From an uncultured Candidatus Melainabacteria bacterium (GTDB lineage Bacteria > Cyanobacteriota > Vampirovibrionia > Gastranaerophilales > Gastranaerophilaceae): DNA of 64,000 bases. This document shows, in pieces, positions 50,220 through 58,318 of the stretch; position 1 is the first letter of the stretch; every line of letters begins with the position of its first letter. The notes beneath the pieces were generated by a model. It ran no database searches and was not told where the DNA came from. It saw only the letters and a list, made by a program, of their open reading frames with translations. The DNA is taken from assembly GCA_934718135.1 (NCBI GenBank), contig CAKUZW010000003.1:1-64000 (forward strand), read 5' to 3'. Position numbers and translations under genes: made by a program.

Positions 50220-51356
50220 TTAAGAGTATGCCCCTCCCCCCGAAATTTTTTCTACGTGTGGTTTTTCAGGATTAAATAATTTTTGTTTTAAATATTCTGC
50301 ACAAGGCTCTTCCACAAAGTGATATGTGAAAACAGTAAAAATTAAAATTGTAATTAACATTATAATAATCGGCATTATCGGATAAGAATTTACAAAATCC
50401 GGACAATTTTTCCACAATGCCAACCCGAATATTTTTATAATGACATTATGCACAACATACATTGAATATTGATACTTCCCTAAAAATACCCAAATATCTT
50501 TATCAAAAAATTCAGAAATATAACCTTTTTTAAGAATGAATAAAATAAATAAAAAAGCAAACGTAAAAACAAACAAAATATTATTATACTTCGCATGCGG
50601 AATACATAACCACCAAAAAACAGAACCTAGCAAAAATAATTCAACACAAGCTATAATCGTTTTCTTTATTTTGGTTAATTCAATATTTTTAATTCTTTCG
50701 AATTTATCCTTATAAATATTTCCAATCAAGCAACCAAGTCCAACACCGCCTAATCCTCTTAAAAATCCGACATTAAAAAGATGATAATAATTAACTAATG
50801 GATGCCCAAATGAACCGTGTTTTAAACATTCTAAAATACCAAAACCTAAAACCGTTAAAATTAAAATTTCAATATTCAAATATTTTTTATGAGAAAATTT
50901 CAAAACACAAAAATACAAAAATAAACAAGCAAATAAAACTGACGTAAACCAAAGAACAGTGTTAGAAGCAGTAGCCCAACAATATCCAAATTGATTTAAT
51001 AATAATACGGTTAAAATATTAGGAATTAATTTAAAATGTAAAACACCAAAATGGCAACCTACAAGACACATTAGCATACTAAAAGCGATTGTAGGTGATA
51101 AACGAATATATTTCTTTTTTATAAAATCACCAATACTAATATTTTTAAAAGTTAAAACAAGTAGAAATCCTGCAATAATAAAAAATCCTTCAACAGCATT
51201 ATTACTAAAATGAAATGCAGACTCTATAAATTTAAACAAAGAAATATTAGGAAAAATATTACACAAACACCACTTTCTATCTATAAACATGTGTAACATC
51301 ACTATTGAACAAATCAGAAAAGTTCTTAAAAATTCTATATTCTTAATTTTTTGCAT
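50220..51356 (-). CDS. Membrane acyltransferase, family 3 (O-acetylase type)
   Basis: A 378-residue polytopic inner-membrane protein with about ten hydrophobic helices. The N-terminus IEFLRTFLICSIVMLHMFID has the family's R and catalytic His; FKFIESAFHFSNNAVEGFFI carries the second conserved region. Such enzymes transfer acetyl or other acyl groups to sugars of O-antigens or capsules. It ends with EKISGGGAYS, an unconserved tail. The ATG overlaps the A-rich end of the epimerase gene (1-bp spacing), so it is the last gene of the five-gene cassette 55390-50220. Confidence 0.85.
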   Translation of the reverse strand: MQKIKNIEFLRTFLICSIVMLHMFIDRKWCLCNIFPNISLFKFIESAFHFSNNAVEGFFIIAGFLLVLTFKNISIGDFIKKKYIRLSPTIAFSMLMCLVGCHFGVLHFKLIPNILTVLLLNQFGYCWATASNTVLWFTSVLFACLFLYFCVLKFSHKKYLNIEILILTVLGFGILECLKHGSFGHPLVNYYHLFNVGFLRGLGGVGLGCLIGNIYKDKFERIKNIELTKIKKTIIACVELFLLGSVFWWLCIPHAKYNNILFVFTFAFLFILFILKKGYISEFFDKDIWVFLGKYQYSMYVVHNVIIKIFGLALWKNCPDFVNSYPIMPIIIMLITILIFTVFTYHFVEEPCAEYLKQKLFNPEKPHVEKISGGGAYS

Positions 51357-51357
51357 T

Positions 51358-52407
51358 TTATTTTTTCAAACTTTCAATTAGTCTTATGTACATTTCTTTT
51401 AGAGAAACATCAGCCTTCCAACCCAAAGCTTCAAGTTTAGATGTATCCAAATTCATCGAAAAACTTGGTGGATATATTCCTGTATTATTATCTTTTATTT
51501 CTACTTTTATTTGATTTTTAGAAATGTCTTTTGCAACCATATCCGCTATTTCTTTTACGGATGCAAATGCTGAAGAATTTGCAACTGTATATGCTTCTCC
51601 CTGTTTTCCTTCAAATAAAATTGTAAAAATACCACAAATTACATCAGTTATATAAATAGGACAAAATTTTGATTTTCCGTCTGTTAATAATACAATATTT
51701 TCTTTTTCAATAGCAGCTCTTGCAAACTGTACAGCCATACGATTATCATCATATTTAAACCCTGCTCCGACTGTTTGAGCAAGTCGAGCTATTTTCACAG
51801 GCAAAATGTATTGATGAGCATAGGCATTACACAAACATTCCGCCATTCTTTTACTTTCAGGATAACTACTGCGAAGGTTCAAAATATCTATATATCCATA
51901 ATCACTTTCAGTTAATTTTTTATCGTCTTTTATTTTTCCAAACACTTCCATACTTGATAAAAAGACAAAACCTTTAACTTCTTTTTCTATTGCAAACTCT
52001 AGTAAATTCTTTGTCCCTTCTATCGTTGTTAAAATAGTATTTACAGGAAATTCAACAAACTTTTTAGATTGAGTAACCCCCGCACCATGGATAATATAAT
52101 TTATAGAACCGTTGTATCTTACTTTATTTATAACATCAGTAACTAAAAATTCTAAATTCTCTCTATCCGAAACTTGTGCAAATTTTTCTTTTAAGCGTTC
52201 TAAATTTCGTCCCATTGCAACAACTTTTACAGACAAATTTTTTACTCTATTTAAATATAAAAGAAGTAAAACTATTTGACTTCCAATAAGCCCTGTTGCT
52301 CCAGTTACCAAAACTGTAGAATTTTTCAATTTAGAAAAATCCATTTTATTAGCAATTGTTTCTAAGTCAGATTGTAGAATTTTATTTGTAGATTCAATAT
52401 TACTCAT
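51358..52407 (-). CDS. NAD-dependent epimerase/dehydratase
   Basis: A 349-residue extended short-chain dehydrogenase. It has the NAD-binding VLVTGATGLIGSQIV, YIIHGAGVTQS, FVFLSSMEVFG (catalytic Ser), SSYPESKRMAE with the Tyr-x-x-x-Lys pair, and a substrate domain ending LDTSKLEALGWKADVSLKEM. It probably modifies a nucleotide-linked sugar or reduces a polyol precursor for the neighbouring cytidylyltransferase. The start overlaps the cytidylyltransferase stop by 1 bp, so both are translated together. The exact substrate is not deducible. Confidence 0.87.
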   Translation of the reverse strand: MSNIESTNKILQSDLETIANKMDFSKLKNSTVLVTGATGLIGSQIVLLLLYLNRVKNLSVKVVAMGRNLERLKEKFAQVSDRENLEFLVTDVINKVRYNGSINYIIHGAGVTQSKKFVEFPVNTILTTIEGTKNLLEFAIEKEVKGFVFLSSMEVFGKIKDDKKLTESDYGYIDILNLRSSYPESKRMAECLCNAYAHQYILPVKIARLAQTVGAGFKYDDNRMAVQFARAAIEKENIVLLTDGKSKFCPIYITDVICGIFTILFEGKQGEAYTVANSSAFASVKEIADMVAKDISKNQIKVEIKDNNTGIYPPSFSMNLDTSKLEALGWKADVSLKEMYIRLIESLKK

Positions 52408-53144
52408 TAAATTTGACCTCCAAAGGCTTCTAAATCCTCTTTATATCTGATTAAAGCACGCAAAATATACAAATCTTCGATTGTTGTAATTTTTATATTT
52501 CCTCTATTTCCATTTACCATAAAAGTTTCTTTATTCAAAGTTTTGAATAATGTACACGTATCAACAATATCTGTATAATTCGGATTTGTTTTGCGTGTAA
52601 TTTCATGTGCTTCTACAACCTCTCCCAAATGGAAACTTTGAGGAGCTTGAGCGGCATAAGTATGTTTTCTATATGGAACGTGTTGAGGGTTTACGCCATT
52701 ATCAGAAATCAAAATAGTTTCAAAACAAGATGTACAAGTAATTGCATTACCATTCTTCTTTGCACACTCAATATTTTTTGTTATAACTTCTTCTGTTATA
52801 TTTGGTCTAACGCCATCATGAATTAAGACAATCGAATTTTCAGGATTTTCGCTTTGTGCAAGTTTCAATGCGTTATAAATAGAATCTTGCCCTGTCGCTC
52901 CACCTTTTACTATTCCTACTGTTTTAGTTATATAATAATGTTTTACCAAATCTTGCATATATTCATAATAATCAGGGTGAATTGAGATATAAATTTTGTC
53001 TATATCTTTATGCTTTTCAAAAAGTTCAAGTGTATGAATAATAATCGGTTTATCATTAATTTTCAAAAATTGTTTAGGTACCGAATTTTCGCCATTATTC
53101 AATCTTTGTCCCGTTCCACCGGCAAATATTATTGCAATATTCAT
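52407..53144 (-). CDS. IspD/TarI-family cytidylyltransferase
   Basis: Couples CTP to a phosphorylated polyol. 245 residues: IIFAGGTGQRLN (nucleotide loop), PKQFLKINDKPIIIHTL, IVLIHDGVRPNI (metal Asp) and AAQAPQSFHL. The same family contains IspD (methylerythritol phosphate, isoprenoids) and TarI/Bcs1 (ribitol or glycerol phosphate for surface polymers). Its place between a CDP-polyol phosphotransferase and an epimerase favours the polymer role. A chromosomal ispD outside the window would support this. It is 2 bp after the phosphotransferase gene. Confidence 0.85.
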   Translation of the reverse strand: MNIAIIFAGGTGQRLNNGENSVPKQFLKINDKPIIIHTLELFEKHKDIDKIYISIHPDYYEYMQDLVKHYYITKTVGIVKGGATGQDSIYNALKLAQSENPENSIVLIHDGVRPNITEEVITKNIECAKKNGNAITCTSCFETILISDNGVNPQHVPYRKHTYAAQAPQSFHLGEVVEAHEITRKTNPNYTDIVDTCTLFKTLNKETFMVNGNRGNIKITTIEDLYILRALIRYKEDLEAFGGQI

Positions 53145-53146
53145 AA

Positions 53147-54403
53147 CTACACTTCTTCCTTCATTATTTTTTCAATCAAATCAACGACTCTTTCTGAAGC
53201 ATGACCGTCTTCTATGCATCCTTTATCAGCTAAAAAGTTATCAATATCTTTTTGATATTTTTCATTATCAAAATTCAAAATATTATCTGCCAATTGTTCA
53301 TTATTGACTGCAACAGGAAATGGTGTTGACTCTAAAGGATAATAAAAACCTCTTTCAGTATTATATTTATTTATATCTGTTGCATAAATAAATCCAGGTT
53401 TTCTACTTAAAATAAAATCATATATACAACTGGAATAATCGGTAGCAGCAGCATCACAAGAAACCAACAATTCTTGAATATCTGGATAAAAAGTTCCGTC
53501 ATAAACCTTAGAATTTATAGAATCTATTAAAACTTTATCAAATTTCTTTGCTCTTGGATGTAAACGAGATATACAAACCCAATTACCACCAAATTTTTGT
53601 TCTAAAGATAATAATATTTTATTATAATCAATATTATACCAGCTTATATCACCATCATCTCTAAAAGATGGCACGTATAAAAAAATTTTTTTATCTTTTG
53701 GGATATCAAAATACTCTAAAATATTACTTCTTATTCTTTCTCTATTTTCAAAAAATACATCATTCCGAGGATGCCCAAATTGTTTTATCTCATTATTAAA
53801 CCATAAAGCTTTGGCAACAACTTTATTATCAAAATCACTATTAGAAATAAAATAATCCATTATTGATGACTCATATTTGGCTCTTTTTACCCAATCTTCA
53901 TTCCATTCTTGGTTAAAAATTTCAACATCAGCGTCTAATTTTTTTATACCTAAAGAACCATGCCATGTTTGAATATAATATTGACCATTTTTTTTAGTTA
54001 GACCTTTTTTTAAAAAGAAATTTTTTCTTTGATTATCTATCCATAATTTTGCACTTGCCAATTCTTTTAAGGCCTGTTTTGTTTTTATTCCTACCAAACG
54101 AACTTGTGGAGGAAAATTATTATTTTTTAATTCTTTTGATACATTTTTTACTAGCCAAACCAAATCATATGGAAGTTTCCTTTTAATAATTTCCTCAACA
54201 ATATACTTTGGATTACAACCATAACTATTACCATTAAAATTGTCTAAAACTATTTTATTTTTCTGTATAGGAATATTTTCGCAAATTTCTCTATAGTATT
54301 TTGATTGATCAAATCTAATTGGAATACCTAAAATAGTTATTAATTTATCAGTGCCACTATTAGTTATAGAAAATATTCGTTCTAATGGTCGTAACTTAGC
54401 CAA
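53147..54403 (-). CDS. CDP-glycerol glycerophosphotransferase family protein (TagB/TagF-like)
   Basis: Transfers polyol phosphate from a CDP-polyol to a glycan acceptor. 418 residues beginning at TTG 54403 (gaggag is 10 nt upstream). The catalytic part has the family motifs QTWHGSLGIKKL, FGHPRNDVFF, FLYVPSFRDDG, SRLHPRAKKF and CDAAATDYSSCIYDFIL. The first ~35 residues (LERIFSITN..DKLITILGIPIR) match a module also at the start of LicD next door, probably a membrane- or lipid-docking piece. It directly follows LicD's stop. Teichoic-acid-like decoration in an LPS-bearing cell is unusual but known for capsules. Confidence 0.88.
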   Translation of the reverse strand: MAKLRPLERIFSITNSGTDKLITILGIPIRFDQSKYYREICENIPIQKNKIVLDNFNGNSYGCNPKYIVEEIIKRKLPYDLVWLVKNVSKELKNNNFPPQVRLVGIKTKQALKELASAKLWIDNQRKNFFLKKGLTKKNGQYYIQTWHGSLGIKKLDADVEIFNQEWNEDWVKRAKYESSIMDYFISNSDFDNKVVAKALWFNNEIKQFGHPRNDVFFENRERIRSNILEYFDIPKDKKIFLYVPSFRDDGDISWYNIDYNKILLSLEQKFGGNWVCISRLHPRAKKFDKVLIDSINSKVYDGTFYPDIQELLVSCDAAATDYSSCIYDFILSRKPGFIYATDINKYNTERGFYYPLESTPFPVAVNNEQLADNILNFDNEKYQKDIDNFLADKGCIEDGHASERVVDLIEKIMKEEV

Positions 54404-55390
54404 TTATTTTTCTCCTCTTAATTTTTTTAATTCTAAAAGTTCATCCCCAGTGAAAGCTTTTTCATCTGTATGATGAGGGCAAATACTCTTTGGAAAATCC
54501 ATATATTTGCCGTAAATATTTGTCAAAACATATTCAACATTATTCGGACAATTGAATTCTTGACCTTCAAATTTAATCTTTTTCAATGGAAAAATATGAT
54601 TATAATCATATATCCAATTGTTCCACCTGTGAGGAAAGTCTATACTCCAGTGAATTGATGGTTTTACCCTCTCATCTACTTCTATTTTTTCGTTTATAAC
54701 ATTATGTGTTATTTTTTTTAAAAATTCTAAAAGCTTATTTGTATCCGAAATTCTAAAAGGATTTAAACTCAAAAGTTTACGGATAAATTTAATTTTTCGA
54801 TTTAATCTCTTTTTATCATTACCTTCAACTTCTGTATAATAAAAATCTAACGGAAAAATATCCACAAAAGCTTGTTTTATCTTTTTGTGACGAATTTTCA
54901 AAATACAAGTTGCAGATGCATTTTTATCTCTCCAATATTCGCAATACAAATCAGGATTAGAAGTATTTTGATTAAAGATTTCAAGGAATTTGTCATAATC
55001 TTCTCTAATCATATCAGTATCAATATCATCATCCCAAGGAATAAAACCGCCATGACGCTTTGCACCAAGCAAACTTCCGCCACTAATCATATACCTTATA
55101 TTATGTTCGGTACAAATCCTGTCCATTTCCTTTAAGATTGCAAATAAAGACAATTGATACTCTCTCAAAAAACCTTCAGCTTGCGGAATTTTTGTAATAT
55201 CAGAATATTTTCTATAATCAATATTTATACTATTTTTGATATCTTTTTTTAGAATTCTTAATTTAATACCGAAAATTCTCACCAACTTGTGACTATAGTC
55301 CGCATCTGTTATAGAAAATATATTTAAAAATATATCTTTTAAAAAACCGAAATTTACTAATTTATTAGTTTTTTTAGTTTTCTCTTCCAT
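54404..55390 (-). CDS. LicD-family phosphotransferase
   Basis: Transfers phosphorylcholine or similar phospho-groups to surface glycans. 328 residues; the signature MISGGSLLGAKRHGGFIPWD (after a DDDIDTDMIR region with metal-binding Asp) is diagnostic, and VDIFPLDFYY follows. The N-terminus (KDIFLNIFSITD..HKLVRIFGIKLR) is the docking-like module shared with the next gene. It heads the five-gene cassette, with agggatt before ATG. The acceptor and the transferred group (choline, ribitol or glycerol phosphate) are not told by sequence; no choline-kinase gene is beside it. Confidence 0.9.
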   Translation of the reverse strand: MEEKTKKTNKLVNFGFLKDIFLNIFSITDADYSHKLVRIFGIKLRILKKDIKNSINIDYRKYSDITKIPQAEGFLREYQLSLFAILKEMDRICTEHNIRYMISGGSLLGAKRHGGFIPWDDDIDTDMIREDYDKFLEIFNQNTSNPDLYCEYWRDKNASATCILKIRHKKIKQAFVDIFPLDFYYTEVEGNDKKRLNRKIKFIRKLLSLNPFRISDTNKLLEFLKKITHNVINEKIEVDERVKPSIHWSIDFPHRWNNWIYDYNHIFPLKKIKFEGQEFNCPNNVEYVLTNIYGKYMDFPKSICPHHTDEKAFTGDELLELKKLRGEK

Positions 55391-55747
55391 AATCCCTATT
55401 TACGTATTATTATCCGAAAATACTAGCCATTAGGCTAATATTTACAAATATAAATTACTCCAAATCACACTTAAAATCAAGACTTATTCTTTTCTAACAG
55501 TTGTAATATAAATTAATATTTGAATAATGCAGGGTAGAAAAATCTACCTCAATAGTTTATACTATAAGTGTAGTAATAATTATATGTGGATGTTTTCGGG
55601 TTTTCGGAAATATAACCCGTCTATTCGAAGTATTGTATTTAAATATTAGTAAAGGTAGAATTGTTTAGTAATGTAAAAATTTGCATTATTTTAGTCAAAT
55701 TTTCACCATTACAAGACTTATAAAAGGAAATTCAGGTAGATAGTATT
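55391..55747. other. Divergent intergenic region upstream of GGDEF/HD-GYP gene
   Basis: 357 bp without a gene. A hairpin cgggtt/aacccg with an 11-base loop lies near 55597-55619, and a shorter gtaga/tctac pair near 55531-55546. I looked for a cyclic di-GMP riboswitch because of the gene that follows but find none of its conserved loops. The promoters of LicD and of the GGDEF/HD-GYP gene must lie here; no clear -35/-10 pair was found. Confidence 0.45.
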
Positions 55748-57745
55748 TTGGAAAACGTAGAAAATAAAAAAGAAAATAAATCTAAAGGTTCGGAAAAGAA
55801 AACTTTAACTTCTAACCCTATTGAAAAATCAATAGAAAATGAAACTATAAAAATGATTTCTGTTCCGAAAAATCCGTTTACGCCTGCAAATCCTAATGAA
55901 AAAGAATTAAAAAAAATAAAAAAAACTCGCAAAGCTATTGCAAATGCGATAAAACCTATATCAATTGCGGAAGAATCAAGTTTGAGCAGTATTGTTGAAA
56001 CAATCAACAATTTCAATACAAACAGAACTAAAGCAAGAGTTTATTCAAACAAAAAAGTAACTCCAGTTTTTGAAAATGATTTCAATTACTTTGATATTAT
56101 GAAAAGTTTTGCAGACGCTTTTCAACAAAGCTCTATTTCGGAATTATTTTCAAATTTAAACATCATATTTTTAAACAAATTAAAATGGAATTTTGTTGGT
56201 TTTGGATTATTCCACGAAAAATCAAAATGCTTAAACCTAAAAATTCACAGCAAAAATGGAAATTGTTATGCTTCTAAAATCTTTCTATCTGATGAAAACA
56301 ATCCTATAATCCAATGTTTCAACAACAAAACAATAATTGACAAAGATAATATAAATTATTTAAATATTCCATATTTGACCAAAACAGGTTCAGTTTTATT
56401 CCCAATGATATCTGTTAATAAATGTATTGGTATAATGCTTGTCGGTCAAAATATTTCAAATATAAATACAAATATGGTTTCATTCCTATCAAATTATATG
56501 GGAATGTTTATTCACAATGCAAAACTTATGGAAGAAACAAACAAAGTAGCAAACACAGATACTTTGACAGGTTTATACAACCATAGAGGCTTCCAAGAAA
56601 TTTTAGCAAAAGAATTGGATAAGGCAAAGGCAAATAAAACTCATCTTTCTGTTGTTATGTTTGATGTTAATAATATTTCAAAAATTAACAGAGAATTGGG
56701 ACATGCTAAAGGTGATGAAGTAATTAAAATTATTGCGGAAAAAGTTAAACAAAATATGAGAAACACCGACTCCGCAGGCAGATACGGTGGAGATGAAATT
56801 GCAATAATCATGCCTGAAACTGACACAAGAGATGCTAAATATTTAGCAGAATATATTACATATTGTTTATCTTGTTGCTTTGTAGATGATGTAGGACCTG
56901 TTAAGGTTTCTGTCGGAATTTCAACATTCCCTGATTGTACTCAAGATCAGGAAAAATTATTAATTTTAGCAGAACAAGCAATGTTCATCTCTCAAGCAAG
57001 AGGTTACAAAGAAGGAATGTCAGCAATTGTATCATCTTCTGATTTCAATTTCTGGGATGATATGGCGTTGGATTCTTTTGCAGAAGTATTAGCAAAACGT
57101 CACTCTCAAATTGGTATAAATTTTGAAGAAGAACTTGTTCACAAATTTAACCAAGAAGAAATTATTAACCATAACCACTTAATGGAAATGGCAACATCTC
57201 TAGCCGGAGCTATTGATGCAAAAGACCCTTACACAAAAGGTCACTCAACATCTGTTTCAAGATACTCCGAAGCTTTAGCAAGAGCAATAAATCTTCCTGA
57301 AAATGAAGTTGAAAGAATTAAAATCGGAGCACTTCTTCATGATGTAGGTAAAATCGGAATTCCTGAAAGTGTATTGAAAAAACCTGGAAAATTGACTCCT
57401 GAAGAATGGGAAATCATGAAACAACACCCGACAATCGGTGCTGAAAAAGTTCTTGCTCCAAATGAAGCATTAAGAGATTTAATTCCTATTGTAAAATACC
57501 ACCACGAAAGAATTGACGGGGCAGGTTATCCTGAAGGTTTAAAAGGTAACGAAATACCATTAGCTGCAAGAATTGTTTCTGTTGCAGATACTTATCACGC
57601 ATTGGTTAGTGACAGACCATACAGAAAGGGTATGCCTATTGAAAAAGCTTGTCAAATTCTTAAAGAAGGTGCTGGTACTCAATGGGATCCTGATTTGGTT
57701 AGACAATTTATTTCTATCGCACCGTCATTAACAACAAGCGTTTAG
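55748..57745 (+). CDS. GGDEF and HD-GYP cyclic di-GMP turnover protein
   Basis: A 665-residue signalling protein that has both synthesis and breakdown domains. A charged disordered N-terminus (~1-100) leads to a GAF-like sensor (~110-260, SKCLNLKIHSKNGNCYASKI). The GGDEF domain follows (NTDTLTGLYNHRGFQE, MFDVNNISKINRELGH, RYGGDEI near 345). Its active site reads GGDEI, not GGDEF, and RNTD five residues before it is an intact inhibitory site. The HD-GYP phosphodiesterase has HDVGKIGIP (~530) and HHERIDGAGYP (~585). The start is TTG 55748, with aggt 10 nt upstream; a later ATG is possible. Confidence 0.88.
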   Translation: MENVENKKENKSKGSEKKTLTSNPIEKSIENETIKMISVPKNPFTPANPNEKELKKIKKTRKAIANAIKPISIAEESSLSSIVETINNFNTNRTKARVYSNKKVTPVFENDFNYFDIMKSFADAFQQSSISELFSNLNIIFLNKLKWNFVGFGLFHEKSKCLNLKIHSKNGNCYASKIFLSDENNPIIQCFNNKTIIDKDNINYLNIPYLTKTGSVLFPMISVNKCIGIMLVGQNISNINTNMVSFLSNYMGMFIHNAKLMEETNKVANTDTLTGLYNHRGFQEILAKELDKAKANKTHLSVVMFDVNNISKINRELGHAKGDEVIKIIAEKVKQNMRNTDSAGRYGGDEIAIIMPETDTRDAKYLAEYITYCLSCCFVDDVGPVKVSVGISTFPDCTQDQEKLLILAEQAMFISQARGYKEGMSAIVSSSDFNFWDDMALDSFAEVLAKRHSQIGINFEEELVHKFNQEEIINHNHLMEMATSLAGAIDAKDPYTKGHSTSVSRYSEALARAINLPENEVERIKIGALLHDVGKIGIPESVLKKPGKLTPEEWEIMKQHPTIGAEKVLAPNEALRDLIPIVKYHHERIDGAGYPEGLKGNEIPLAARIVSVADTYHALVSDRPYRKGMPIEKACQILKEGAGTQWDPDLVRQFISIAPSLTTSV

Positions 57746-57754
57746 ATTTTATTT

Positions 57755-58318
57755 CTATTTTTGTTCAAACCAACCAAGCATTGGTCTGATTTCGCCACAC
57801 TCTAAATTATATTTTTCGGCAAGTTGACTATTTAAAACTCTATCTATACGCAAATTCACCATTGGAACATCTTTGATATTCAATGTATGATTTTTGTCAT
57901 CATAAAATTCGGAGTAATTCAAACCTTTATGTACACATGCCGGTAGTTTTACATAACCTTTTTTATCGTCATAATAACAAATTCCAAAAGTTCGACAGAT
58001 TATCCCACGATAATCATATACGCTACACTCTCCATTAATCAAAAACGGACAAACATGTTCAAATCTTTCTCCTTTGAATTCTTTTTTATCCATTTTTAAA
58101 TTTCTAATATTTTGTTGAACAAGAATTTTTGTATTTTCAGGTAAATTTATATAACCTTGGGTAAGATAAGCAAATTCTATTTGCGAAAAAGGATAATCTC
58201 CTCTTTCGCAACATAAAGAACAACCTTTTTTACATTTTATATATCTTTTTTGATTTTCAAAAAGACAAGCCAAAATTTCGTCAAATTCTTTCAAAAAATC
58301 CTTATATCTGTTTAACAT
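57755..58318 (-). CDS. YkgJ-family cysteine-cluster protein
   Basis: A 187-residue protein of the YkgJ/UPF0153 type, expected to bind an Fe-S or zinc cluster. The Cys pattern is typical: CKKGCSLCCERGDYPF, then HVCPFLINGECSVYDYRGIICRTFG-type spacing (C-x8-C and C-x5-C). Members of this family are suggested to act on protein or RNA modification, but no activity is established. The start overlaps the ArnT-like gene stop (TAATG), so it is coupled to it. It converges with the GGDEF/HD-GYP gene, ending 9 bp from it. Confidence 0.88.
   Translation of the reverse strand: MLNRYKDFLKEFDEILACLFENQKRYIKCKKGCSLCCERGDYPFSQIEFAYLTQGYINLPENTKILVQQNIRNLKMDKKEFKGERFEHVCPFLINGECSVYDYRGIICRTFGICYYDDKKGYVKLPACVHKGLNYSEFYDDKNHTLNIKDVPMVNLRIDRVLNSQLAEKYNLECGEIRPMLGWFEQK

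Noticed and set aside
52407..53144. Calling the cytidylyltransferase ispD
   Set aside because: Sequence motifs do not separate IspD from TarI-type enzymes by eye, and the surroundings are all surface-glycan genes, so no symbol was given.
55391..55747. A cyclic di-GMP riboswitch before the GGDEF/HD-GYP gene
   Set aside because: Two small hairpins exist, but the conserved loop sequences of the GEMM classes are not visible.
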